This document shows, piece by piece, positions 12,058 to 23,991 of a stretch of DNA of 64,000 bases; the first letter of the stretch is position 1, and every line of letters starts with the position of its first letter. The DNA is from Kwoniella bestiolae CBS 10118 (taxonomy: Eukaryota; Basidiomycota; Tremellomycetes; Tremellales; Cryptococcaceae), in the NCBI RefSeq assembly GCF_000512585.2, contig NC_089241.1, positions 8,078,001-8,142,000 of the forward strand, given 5' to 3'. Below the pieces are notes generated by a model, which was not told the DNA's origin, searched no databases, and saw only the letters and a program-made list of their open reading frames with translations. The translations under genes and the position numbers were made by a program.

Positions 12058-12848
12058 TTTGACAGGCTGTTGATAGTCGTATGACTAGATTTTTCTGATA
12101 CAAGAGAGATAATTTGTATGACTGTGATGAGATGAGAAGAGGACTACAGATACGAAAAGAATGATAACAAAATGATGAATGACAATGTTGTTGTCAGCTG
12201 TGTGTGTGTGAGCCGCACGCACCTCGGAGACTTTGGAGATTTTGTAGAGCCTTGTTTGATTACCGCTTGGCAAGATGATGTGGTACCTCACTCCAGTCGC
12301 ATCTCAGTCATTCATGCTTTTCGCACTGTCTTCGATCCCCTCTCATGTCTCTTCAGGTGTATCTACATTCCGCTTGGACAGATCATCGGAGTACGAGGAT
12401 TGTTGAGACGTGAATATAGCCGTCCAAGGTGCTTGATCGGATACGTCTGCTAATTGGGTCGCATGCCGACCACATTTCGGACTCTCTGTCAAATAGACAT
12501 ACATGATGAATAATAACATATTTGGAAATCGGGTCTTTAATGCTACTTCGTCAATGGAAAACGATCTTCCTGACTAACTCAGGGTGATACCCCGTACTAC
12601 AGTACGCCCAACCGTAATCACCATGACGTTCTTACAGATAATAATACTATACAGTATTTCATCATTATCCTCCGAGCTGACACTAGTGTTGGATTTTTTT
12701 TCTATTCTGATTTTAACTTCGTGAATGTTCGTGAATCGTAAGATGGGAGACTGTGCTTGATTTGTGAACGGAAAAGGAGCGATTACCTCTTGTAGAAGTA
12801 GTTCTGCAGGTTCGGGGAAGGGAGAACACGAATTCTGTTAATGATATG
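12058..12848. other. Promoter of the GIY-YIG gene and 3' flank of its neighbour
   Basis: Upstream region for the GIY-YIG gene and downstream region of the gene ending at 12849. No coding region or repeat is recognised. Confidence 0.5.
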
Positions 12849-14328
12849 CTACAGGTAACACAGATTCAATATGGTACGTACCATCGAGGTAAGTGTAACA
12901 TTCCCTTTACCCTTCTCCGGTTTAGAGTTTCTTTTGATTTTTTTGGCTATGAATGGAACGCACAACCAGATTAGCGTGAGCTGACGTATCCAACGGCGAC
13001 AGATTTTGATCTCACCTGAATCACTAAATTCAGCTGGAACGTGTTCGAGGTTCCTCTTCTGCACATTGCCGGCTTGCGGAGGCCCAACTAAAGTCATTAG
13101 GAACACAGTGTCATCTCACGCCTTGGATCACACCCGAGGGATGAGACTCACCATTGGCATCTTTGCTCTGCAGAACCTGACCCTCTGTGGCACCCGACAC
13201 AGCTCTATCATCAACGTCCATATCTCTATGAGTGTTGTGGGCTGCACCAGTTTCACCGACTTCAGCCTGCTTCTGTTCTTCAGAAATATGTTCATCCTTC
13301 TCGTCTCCGATATCCTTCACACGTTTCGTATCAGACGTAGCAGAATGCTCTAAATCTTCTTTAGCTACCGATTTGAATGGGGAATTGTCGTCTTGTATAT
13401 GGTCTATGACATATGATATGCATTTTCTAGTATGCAACTCGGTGAAATCGAGGAGTCCGTTTCCACTTAATATCAGGTCTCGATGTCGACTGGCATATGG
13501 TGATTTAGGACTACCTGTACAGAAAGCCTAGGCTTGTCAGCGGCGTTCTGCTATAGCCCACACTCACCTGCTTCATACAGGTGATCACTCGATTCATAGC
13601 AGTGGGATTTGCATTCCAATCAAGTACTACCCGAAACCTGCGTCGCGTGGTTCGATTACTGGAGTAAACCTCGAAATCTTTGATGACAGCCTTCATATCT
13701 TGATTACAGTAATCTTTTCGAGCAGGTGATAGTGCCTTGAAGGCTTCCGAGAGTTTCCATACTCCGTACATGTACTGTTCAGTGGTGCAGCCGTCAGCCA
13801 GACTTCTGTAAATCAGTGCTTTTATCATGTTTGACGAAGGTCACTTACGTATGATTCAGGCAACAAAGGCTTGTTGGTCATATAGCCTATTTCATTTGAT
13901 TTCCCACCTCCCCATGTCCACAACAGTTCCGGTAACTCATCTATTCCATTTCTAATCGCCTCTTGAGCGAACTCATCTATTCTTCGGGCGAATTCTATAA
14001 CTGAACAAGCAGCTAGAACGGAAATGTATCGATCGGCGGCTCGATCCAACTTACACTGAGGGTATTTGAGGAGTGCTGGCTTCAAATGAGGATATTTGCT
14101 GATTTCACAATCTATTTCTCCTTTTTCATCGAAGAATGGTGATTCTCGCTTATCGACATACAGATCGTAACCCTTACCGAATTCGTTGTGATGTCTCGGT
14201 TTGATATTATGCTTCAGGAATACGGTTTGACAGATTCTTCCCAAGTCGATAATAGTATCAATGTCGGCAGCGATGAAAGAGGCACATAGATTTAGATGAC
14301 CGAGCAATGCTTTATTATATGGTCGCAT
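12849..14328 (-). CDS. Hypothetical protein, 410 aa
   Basis: Five exons (14328-13849, 13774-13568, 13527-13152, 13087-13016, 12946-12849) give one continuous frame of 410 residues. I do not recognise the family. The first 230 residues look globular with mixed helices (for example CSVIEFARRIDEFAQEAI). Residues about 290-385 are acidic and disordered (DIGDEKDEHISEEQKQ). The tail is Lys-rich (AKKIKRNSKPEKGKG), resembling a nuclear localisation signal, so a nuclear protein is a reasonable inference. Acceptors were chosen by the CTGAC branch points and by the absence of stops. The last exon could alternatively be spliced once more at 12881, but that intron would be only about 33 nt. The gene is divergent from the + strand gene at 15213, sharing an 884-base intergenic region. 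Confidence 0.6.
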
Positions 14329-15212
14329 AATGATCAGACCTGGTCGGACGAGGTGTGTGGTAGCCTTGAGCGAAGTGATATGTATGTGGGTGAAAACCGA
14401 GAAGTCGTTGAACTAACCAAAGAGCCGTCTTGGGAAGATCGGACTCCAAGAAGGGATCAGATGGGTGTGTAAGAATTGAAGAACGGATGAATGGATGAAT
14501 GGATGAATGGATGAATGGATGATTGATGAGCTGATATCAGCAAAAAGAGAATTGAAGATGCGAAAGCTAGATTAGTTCTCAGTTGTTAAAGTCAGTCGCG
14601 GAGCAATGTAATGTTCTTCTGACTCTACGTGTGTGCGTGGATCATCCGTGGGGAGAGTCCACTCGACCGTATAACCATTTGCCACCCAACATACTATATG
14701 TACAGTATAATAGCATCCTCGTGGTTCGCTTCAACTGAAAGATCCATTCAGCTCTCTTCTCGGCATTGAATCATTATAAGCATTCAATATCTGGTCTAGT
14801 CGTCTATCCTATTGTCACCCCAATACTATACAATACGGTTCCCCTAAGCCTTCCATCACGCAGAGAGCTGCTCGGTATGAATTTTACTGATAACCTATGA
14901 GCAGATGATCAGCTTTGGGAGATTCGTTGCCGACATTGACAGACAGTTGCTAGATGTCATTGATAACGTCAGCTCCTACGCTACACTTCTTTGATTCTTG
15001 CTGCAATCCTTGTGAATGCCCATCGCGCAAGCAACATCCTTTAAACACTTTGAGAATACCTTTACATTATATTATTTTTTTTACTTACCTTTTCTACATA
15101 TCCCATCACTCATCACCCAATCATACTTTCTACAAGAAGCTTTATCTTTACTCGTTAGCAGATTATTCAAGCCACAGCTCTGCCCACACCTCGATTGAAC
15201 ATACTCCACATC
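14329..15212. promoter_or_regulatory. Divergent promoter of two hypothetical genes
   Basis: This is the shared upstream region of the genes starting at 14328 (-) and 15213 (+). It holds one short tandem repeat (14485-14524). The last 150 bases before 15213 are pyrimidine-rich on the + strand, as is typical of fungal 5' leaders. Confidence 0.45.
14485..14524. repeat. GGATGAAT microsatellite
   Basis: Four perfect copies of the 8-mer GGATGAAT plus a degenerate fifth lie about 160 bases upstream of the - strand gene start. Length variation between strains would be expected. Confidence 0.85.
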
Positions 15213-16993
15213 ATGCCCAGAAACAGAATCATAACTGGTCCCTCCAACGAAGATGATGGAGTCATTATTCAGCAGTTCGTCATATACAGTCCAATAGAAA
15301 CTATGTCTTTTCACTGACCACCACTCACAGGATGAACGAAAAATTACTCCAGCTCCATACCACCATCGGAATCCCCTCATCTATGATATGCTATATTACT
15401 CGTCATCATGATTTGAGCAAGAACCCCATTGCTTCCGAAGTTCACCACGTATTGTCCTTAGGGAATGTGAAGGATCCTAGAGCAGCTTTGGATCACGCCG
15501 GGGTGAGGAAATTGAGTAAATCTGAGCAGAAGAAGGTCAAAGAGTGAGTGCTATTTTCCTGGTTCCAATTCCTTCGCCAGAGCTTAATCAGTGGGTCGAA
15601 GAAGTGAAGCTGATGGCATAACAGCACGTATTTTAGGAACCATAAGAATCGTATTCAGGCCGAGGTTGACTCGGAATCAGACAGAATTAGAGGGTGGAAA
15701 CTTATGGCAGAAACGAATGACAAGCTCAGAGCAGTGAGTCATCCATCTGTTCAGTCGAGTCACATCATCTGAGCTGACGTGAGCAGTATTTCGGTGATAT
15801 CGATGATCGAGCGCTGTTTGAGATATTTCATGTAGACCTTTCGAAACATTACGATATTATTAGACATTTGTGGAAACAGGATCTTACAAATGAAAGGATT
15901 GAAACAGTGTCAGGAATAGTTAGGTGGAGCTACGGTGAGCATAGACGATGAACGGCATTAGGGGATTGTGTCTAGTGAACGCTTACTGCTCCTCCTCAAT
16001 CAGGCACAGCATTGGGGTATCTGGCTGTTTCCCTGGCATCCGAGAAGAGAGAAACTTCGGGATTCTTAGAAAACATCATATCTCAAACCTACGATCCGGT
16101 CATCAAAGATTTTAGTGGTCCGGCAAGAATGGCCAGAGAGTGGTTCTCCGGACCATTCATCACAGCTGAATTGGCACAAGGAAGGGGTCTTCTACCTTTT
16201 GATCCTTTCTGCCGAGCATCGTATCCAGCAGCCGTCTCAATGCGAAAGCACGATGCGAACTTGGTGGATGAAGTCTTCGAGAAGATCTGTAAAGTGAGTT
16301 GAATAGAAGAGAGTGAGGCGTCAACTGAATGTTCGATAGTCCTATGGTATAGATACGAATCGAGGAGTTTTGGAGATTACAGCTTCACCCTACGACTACT
16401 CAAGACATCACCAAAGAGCTGTGGGTTTAGGAATGAAGATGATGCACGATATCAGTAAGCATCTACCAAGAATGCAAGAAGTGGACAGTTCAATTAACGA
16501 TTCTTAAGTTTGTGAAGTTCAACAACGAACGAATAGAGTTGCCGGACCCGTAGGGCTCGTTTGGCAATGTATCGCAGACTATCTCGACCGAAATGCATGC
16601 TTAAACGAGAAAAGACGGTTCGTCAAGAAAGAGCATTTGATTGCGCTTGGCAAGTTAGTGTTTTTCGGATTCAGACCGGGACCATTAATGCCACATGACT
16701 TGCTGACAATTTTAAATTGCCACAGACTCTGGGTCGCATCTGATAAGCCAGCTCCCCTTGAAATGATGCAGGCAGCACCGGAATCATCGCAAAAGAAACT
16801 GCGAAGCCAAGACACCAAGGATAAAGCTGTGAGTACTCGTAATATTCGCCTTGAAAGCCATTCCAGCTGCTGATGCTATCTTATAAACCAATAGATCGCC
16901 GCTTTCAAAGAACACGAAAAATCGTTAAAACGAGTCCAAGGTCCAGCTGCTACTTCACCAGTAGGAGACGATGATATGGATATTGACCTTTAG
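15213..16993 (+). CDS. Hypothetical protein, 423 aa
   Basis: Nine exons (15213-15274, 15331-15543, 15637-15733, 15787-15934, 16004-16293, 16340-16454, 16509-16653, 16726-16828, 16895-16993) join in frame to 423 residues ending in a TAG. The family is not recognised. Visible features are a helical N-terminal half with KLSKSEQKKVKE, a central hydrophobic segment (GTALGYLAVSLAS) that is probably a buried helix, and an acidic C-terminus (GDDDMDIDL). The first intron has a weak donor, GTTCGT, but is supported by frame and by its CTGAC branch and CACAG acceptor. The neighbour to the left is divergent and the ABC transporter to the right is convergent. Function is unknown. Confidence 0.6.
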
Positions 16994-17372
16994 TCAGGCT
17001 CAGATCGTAGAAGGCGGCATGGTGAGAGAATTGACTTTATGTACAGTATCGTATCTGTTCGGGAATAGCTTTGGAATATCACATTCTCGTACATCAGAAA
17101 GAGTAGAGTATGAGCCGAGAGACTTCGAGCCAAGCCTCCTAGATGTACAATGTCAAATAACAGATTGTACATATACGATATGAATAGGTCACACCCATGC
17201 CTTTGCAGCTAACGAATAGTAGATCACCCAATATTGTCCAGTGCATTAAGAGTGAAGATTAATATTCTATAAACATATAAACTATCTCTCACTTCGTCAC
17301 AGTCCTCCCAACTCTCCCGATCTCGGCTGCGGTTCAAAACCAAAAGCGGTTCAAAACCGATAATTCAACCTC
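16994..17372. other. Convergent 3' region
   Basis: 379 bases between the stop of the 423-residue protein (+) and the stop of the ABC transporter (-). The region contains a direct repeat GGTTCAAAACC near 17332-17354 and AT-rich 3' UTR-like sequence. No gene is seen. Confidence 0.5.
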
Positions 17373-20300
17373 TTATCTTCTTTGCCATTTCAGGAATCTG
17401 GCAGCAAGGAGGAGAACTAAGATGTTGAAGACACAATAACTTATCATGATACCTATGTCTCTTCCCCTCGTCGAAAAGGATATTTCTAATGGAGCGAAGA
17501 AGCTCTGCCCGACTCTGTATTGACAGAATTGACAATCAGAGGTGGCATCCATGTTGTTGATATATCCTCCGACAGCTTGGGCGTAGGTACCAGCGTACTC
17601 CGCACAAGTTTGTCCTGCGGGTGGGGCTAGAGAGGTAGAGGAATTAATATCAATATCGTTCATGTAATTCAAAGGGTTTGTTTAGACTTACAGAAGATAT
17701 TGTATTCGTTTTCCCTACATACGACCTCCACATCTTGAAGAACAGTGGATACAAGACCACTGATAAGTCGAGTGAAAGGATCGAGTTCGTACATCCAGCT
17801 TCGCCAGAAGTAAGGCAAAGTAGCAGGAGGAGCGGTAACACCACAGAACAAGGAGAAGAGAACGAGTAAGAAAGGATTGAAGAGGGCAGCTACCAAGATA
17901 GAAGGTGATAGAGCGGCGACAGCTTGTCCTAACGTCACAGCGTATATCTCGGTAATGAGGATGAACACAAAGAAGACACCGGCTCTGGAAGATGCATGGG
18001 GGAACCCAACACCGTAGTAAAGCAAGAGGAAGAAAGCGACAGAGCACATAAGCGAGTAAGGCATTTCGGCGATCAATTGAGTGAGCGCAAAGATGGTGGA
18101 CGAGTACATCTTTGACGAAGCTTCTCTGTTGAATGTCATTCGACTCATGATATACTGAGGTTCGATTTGAGCCAAGATCAAAGCCGGTAAGATGGTAGCG
18201 AAGAAACAGGCGAATACTCTGTACTGTAATGACTGAAGGGAGTTGTCCAATTGCAAGAAAGTCAAGGTAACGACTAAACCAATAGCAATATGAGCGAACA
18301 ATCGAGTCCATTGGTAATCTGCGTTTCGCCAAAGAGCGACGTTGGTTCGGTTGAGCATCGTCTTGAGTTGGAACATGAAGCTGGTAGCGTATTCGGTGTG
18401 TTTACCATGTTCCTCGACTGGTCTAGCCAGAGCATCAGCTTTAAGTTGTTGGATCTCTTCCTTGACAGTTTGGAATTCGGGCGAGTTCCTCCATTTCTCT
18501 CCCCAGTCTCCTCCGATCCTCTTTCTGGATCCAGCACCGATAGCTTCCAACATGAATTCAGCAGGGTTGGCATCGTGAGGGACCTGAGCACCGTTTCGTT
18601 CGAGATAGTCAATCAAGACCTTGGAGTCAGGGCCGATATCACCAAAGTAAACACATTCACCGCCTCGTTGCAAAAGCAAGAGTCGGTCGAAAGATTGGAA
18701 AAGCAGGGCATTGGGTTGATGGATGGTACACAAGATCTTTTGACCGGCAGCACAAAGCTTTTTGAGGAATCGAACGATGTTGTAAGCGGATTGACCATCA
18801 AGACCCGAAGTAGGTTCATCAAGGAAAAGCAACAAGTCGGGTTTAGCAGCCAATTCGACACCGATAGTCACTCGCTTTCTAGCTTCGACAGAGAGACCGT
18901 AACCTGGGAAACCAATCATAGCGTCCGCGAGATCTTGCAATTCGAGCAATTCGATAATGTCTTCACAGTAAGCGTCCTTCTCGGCCTGGGGCACCTCTTG
19001 AGGTTGTCTGAGATAAGCAGAGTATTGTAAAGCTTCTCGTACGGTGGTGGTCCATTCGTGGGTATCTTGCTGCTCGGCATAGGCACAACCTCTTTGGAAG
19101 TCTTTACCGATCGGTCGACCGTTCATAAGCACATCACCACTGATGACACCGATATTCTTCCTAGCAGCTAAGACATCCAACAACGTAGTCTTACCAGCAC
19201 CTGAAGCCCCCATCAAGGCAGTAAGAGAACCAGGTTTGACGTAACCGTAGATCTCCTTCAAAAGCTGTCGCTGACCACCAGGAACGGGAACAGTGTAGTT
19301 GAGTGCCTCCCAAGTGAAAGGTTCAGGTCGCATTTGCAATCCCGAAAGATCTTGTTCCAATTTACCTGCTCTGAAAGCTTCCTTCCTTTCAGTCAATCTA
19401 CCGTTCTTTTCTTTCAGATCTTTATCCTCTTTCTTGTACACGTTGATGGAGAAGTGCTTGGCACCTTGTTGCAAGTATTCGATGAAGAACATTTGTAAAC
19501 ACATGAAGAAGATGAAGAAGCCGATCAAGATACCGTAATTTCTCCAGATGTGGGATTTCGAGTACGAGTAACCAGCGTTCATGTATGCAGAACCGCTGAC
19601 AGCTCCAGATCCAGGAGTGGAACCCACCAACGAACAAAGTTGGTTGGGTCCAACTTCATCGGGATAACCGGTGATACCAGCTGCGGGGATGTTGTGGGGG
19701 ATGATGTAGTTGGTATCGCACGTCAAGTTGATTCGGGAGAACTCGTTGGCAAAGATCGCTTCGTATCCGTATGAAAGAGGGTTGAGGTAGAAGATCCAGA
19801 AAAGCCATCGTTTCATCTGCTGGACGGGAATCATATAACCAGTGTAGGTGACCATGAACGAGATCAAGACGGACGCAAGTCGGGCAGCAGTGTTATAATC
19901 GGTCGTGGCGACACCCAAAGTTCTGAAGAACGCAGACATGACCATAAAGGTGGTGAACACGAACAGGAAGAACATCTACAGTCGTGACATCAGATTAGCC
20001 AACGCGGTGATTCAGAGGTGGAAAGTTAAGAGACTCACGAAGAAAGCACCACCAGAAGAGTATAGACCACCCATGAAGTACAGGATCAGACTGAATATGA
20101 AGATGTTCGAAGCACTATAAGGCACATCTGCACCAACAGCGGCCAAGGCGAAGGCAGCAGGTCGGTAGAATCGATATTCGTTTTGACGGTACAGGACAGA
20201 TCGACCCATCATTTGAGAAGGCAATTCAGAGAACGACGTGAGAGCATTGAACAAGAGACCCAAGAAAAGAAGACCACCTCTTGTGAATGCACCAGAAGCA

Positions 20301-22310
20301 GTTTCAGGAAGACGGAAGTAGACGGAACCGACGATGAGAGCAATGATGATGGACGTGGAGTAACCAGTGTAGATACCGAATTTGTCTTGGAATTTCAGCA
20401 TGAGTTGACGTTTGGCGATGGTAAGAGCCTGAGACATGAATGGTACGGTGTATGGTGATTTCTTGCCAACACCTTTATGCTTTTGGTCACTGACAGCCTC
20501 TTTAAATTCGGTTCGAACGTTATCGTTTTGGTGGACGAAGGCTTTGTATTCCTCTCTTTCCCTGGCCATTCGAGAGCAAATCTCACTTTCGAGATAAGCC
20601 TTCTCCATAGCTTCAGGAGTTGAGGGCACATCATTCTCGCTTCTACCTTCAGCGAATCGTCGTTCGTTGGGATCGGTACAACCGGACAAGTAATCGGCAG
20701 AGGTTTGTCGAGGCAAGTCTCTGTAACCCAATCCCATCATGTAGTTTCTAGCTTCTTTGGCAGGTCCGAAGTAGACAACGTGACTGTCGTTGAGCACAAG
20801 GACTTTGTCGAATTGATCATAGATACCTTCACCGGCTTGGTAAAGGGATACAAAAGTGGTTTGACCCATGATGTCGGTGAGCATTCTGAGGGATTTGGCG
20901 TAATCCAATGCAGTGGATGCATCAAGACCTCGAGTGGACTATATAGATTTATTAGCATAAATCTCTGTTCCGTATTAGGTGAAGCCTACTCACGTTATCC
21001 CAAGAACAGACGGTAGCACCTGAACAAAACATTTCCGCGATCGAGACTCGCTTTCTCTCACCACCAGAGACACCTCGGACGAAAGCGTTACCAACGATAG
21101 TGTTGGCGGTGTGCTTAATATTGAGCATGGAGAGTAGGAGGTTCAGCATATCCTCCTTGAATTGGGCATTGGATACACCTGGAACCTTCTTCTTAGGTGT
21201 TTTCAAGGAGAGCGCGAATCGGATAGTCTGGGCGACAGTAAGGGTAGGGAGGTGATCATCGTCTTCTTGGTTGTAAACAACCTCACTATGAGTCGAAGAA
21301 TTCGTCAGTACACGCACACATCAAACGAGATATGAACAGGAAATAGATTTTCGAACTCACCCAGCATATCTCTTTCTCATCTCTTTCCATTGTACACCGG
21401 CGTATTCTACATTACCATTAACCTCGAGGTAACCATCCCTTTGGTTGGTGATGGATTTCAGGAAAGTTGAACAACCTGATCCTGGTCTACCTAAGACCAA
21501 ACACATTTCTCCAGGTTTGAGGATACCAGAGTTCTTGAACAAGATGGGCTTGGGTTTGGGTGCGAATGGGTTGTAGCCGAATACACCCAAGAGATTGATA
21601 ACGGGCATCATGAATTGTTCGATGACGGCGGAAGAGAAGTTTCTAATGTTGATCTTCATTCCACCAGCACCGATGACTTCCAGATCTTCCCACACTACTC
21701 CAACATCCTTTCGCTTGATACCAGCCTGATCGTAGCTCTCTCTTCTTGATCTCAAGACCTCAGCCAAGTCAAACTCTGCTTCGTCGGCTTTCTCCTTCTC
21801 AGCATCGGCAGCTGAAAAGTGGGAGATCTGTCGTTCAGGTCGGTTCGAAAATGCAGAAGCGATTGATCGTCGGGTGGTAGGTCTGTGCAATTCTGCTCCC
21901 TGACTTCGTTGCGAGATGGAAGAGTATTTTCGTTCTAATGCATGGAACTCCTCCTTACCCTTGTGAATGGATACATGGTGAGGTTCAAGATCCGCTACTA
22001 CATCTTCTGACGAATCGTTTGCGGTCCTCTTGGGTTTGTTTGAAGAGTGACCATGGGGGAGATGAGGTCGGTAGTGGTGATGATGATCGGCTTTTTCCGC
22101 ATCGATACCATCAAAATGCTTCTCACCGGTCTCCTCTTCGGCCAAGGTGTTACCGGAAGAGGAGAGGTCTCCGGCATGATCATGATGAGCATCGTTGTTG
22201 TTGGTAGTGGTGGTAGTGGTGGTGGTAGCAGGTGCGGCTGATCCAGCGGTGGTCCCGATAGGAGCGCCCAAGTTGAGATTGCTGGCTTGTGCGTGTTGAC
22301 CGTCCGACAT
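17373..22310 (-). CDS. PDR-type (AFR-like) ABC multidrug transporter
   Basis: Five exons (22310-21361, 21285-20994, 20938-20039, 19975-17692, 17626-17373) give 1559 residues with the full PDR order NBD1-TMD1-NBD2-TMD2. The first 150 residues are cytoplasmic, Thr- and His-rich. NBD1 has the degenerate Walker A GRPGSGCST (about 274-282) and signature VSGGERKR. NBD2 has a canonical Walker A GASGAGKT (about 970), signature-like LSVEARKR and Walker B LLLFLDEPTSGLD. Such asymmetric sites are standard for fungal PDR pumps. Between TMD1 and NBD2 lies a loop with cysteines (TCDTNY, NQLCS), and another precedes the last helix (TCAEYAG, DCQFCQ). It ends LLAARFLKWQRR. The family exports azoles and other hydrophobic compounds across the plasma membrane; Cryptococcus AFR1 is the closest relative by architecture. 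Exact orthology is not proven. Confidence 0.95.
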
Positions 22311-23991
22311 GTTGACGTCGACCTCTTCGTCTGGTGTGTTTGTTGTATTGCTGTTATAGATCTTACTGCAATGGGGTGTGGATGTTGATATTGGTGTTGG
22401 ATATCAACAATGCACTGCTCGTAATACTTAGCTGTGCTTTGTTTGCTTATTCCGATAGCAGGCAGGCAGATTCGAAAAAAAAATTATAGGTGAAGAAGAC
22501 GAGAAAAAGGAGAATAAAGGGAAATCAAGATGATGGGAAATGAGAGTGAGGTATGTATATATATGTAGGAAGGAAAAGGGGATGATACGATGCGGAGTAG
22601 AGAGGGAGGAGAGAAGAAAGAAACAAGGCGATGAACGAGTATAGAGTACAGTAGTATCTACTATCACCTATCACCGAGGGAGTGAGAAATGGTTCGATTC
22701 GAAGATAGATGCAAAGTTGATTACTAACTCTTTCATCACCAAGACCCGTCATCGTTGACCGTCGGTCCCGAATTTTAGTATGTTAGCGCATAAACAAGCC
22801 AAAAAACACAAGCAACCACCAGACGACGGCTCCGATTACGTGGGTATCCAACGGACAAGCCCAAAAAAAAACAATTTCAGGAAATATTGACCTTTCTTGC
22901 TTATGCACCTTTACATAAAGGCATTTTGACCAAAGTGGTTAAAGTCCCCGATAACCACCATTTGTCGCATGCATGTATGTATGCTCGTGTACACTGCGAG
23001 CGGCTATACTCGCAAACCGACTGTACCCCACTGCAAAGGAGTGCTCAGTCTGCACCAGAAGGTAACTGTGACCGTCGATATGTCTTGATCTTGATCATGG
23101 TCATGGTCATACTGCTGTCCTCATCTCTGCTCGGATCCGGATCATCCTCATGAGTCGATAGCAAACCTCCACATCTCCGTCCGATTCGCCAATTACTGCC
23201 AACATGAGATAGACCCTTTGCTATATGCCGTCGGGTACCATTGGTTAACGCACAAATGCCAAGGACTGGGAATCCAATTATCCTTTGATAGCAGCGTAAA
23301 GCCGAGCCCACATGCGTGCGCCTGGGCCAAAGGTCGAGACTGTTTTTCCGATTGTTTACTCATCGGCCCCCTTAAGGTAGTACAAGACAACGTCACGTGA
23401 TCGCATTTTATCAATCATAGGCCCCCGGTATGTCAGCTTCACTCGATCAGATTACTCAGTTTTCCCATGTTCATGTACCGCATACCGCAGAGATTCACTT
23501 TAATCTGCGCCAAGCTGGCTACTACGTTGACACTCATCACCAGGTGACGTAGCTCCACCTATGCGTGCACCATGGGCTAATCCCATCGTTGATCATCAAT
23601 CGTCGGTCCTGCTAATCAGCGTCTCAGCGATGATATGAACGGCGACTGACCAAGTGATCGGTGAAGGAGCAGACCATGCGCGCTCCCTTTCGCATGCCAA
23701 GACTCGACAGACCTCTCTCTCCGTCGGTATGCCCGTAGGTCGTCAGGTCAACCGAAGTACAATCACCGATAGAGTATACCCAACGATCACCGAGAGAAGA
23801 CCGCGAAGTCGTTCCACACCCAACCCCACCGGTCATCGCATCTTAATCACATGGCAGGTCATATCGACAGCATGTCCTCTGAGCTGACGGGCCGTCTCAT
23901 TACTCGTCATCTATAGCTGTTCATGACAGATACTACGCTATTCCTACACTGACATTGCCCTCACCCTAATCAAAATATCATACTGCATATC
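22311..23991. promoter_or_regulatory. Promoter and leader of the ABC transporter
   Basis: About the first 400 bases are a pyrimidine-rich 5' leader on the - strand with a TATATATATG stretch near 22550. The remainder, up to the end of the metal-transporter gene at 23992, has no convincing gene. A single CACGTGA box sits at 23395-23401. No known PDR-element sequence was identified. Confidence 0.45.

Noticed and set aside
18290..19030. 246-codon + strand open frame inside the ABC transporter
   Set aside because: Antisense to the second nucleotide-binding domain; no recognisable domain of its own.
22428..22752. Overlapping small - strand frames just upstream of the ABC transporter
   Set aside because: Pyrimidine-rich 5' leader of that gene; peptides are low complexity.
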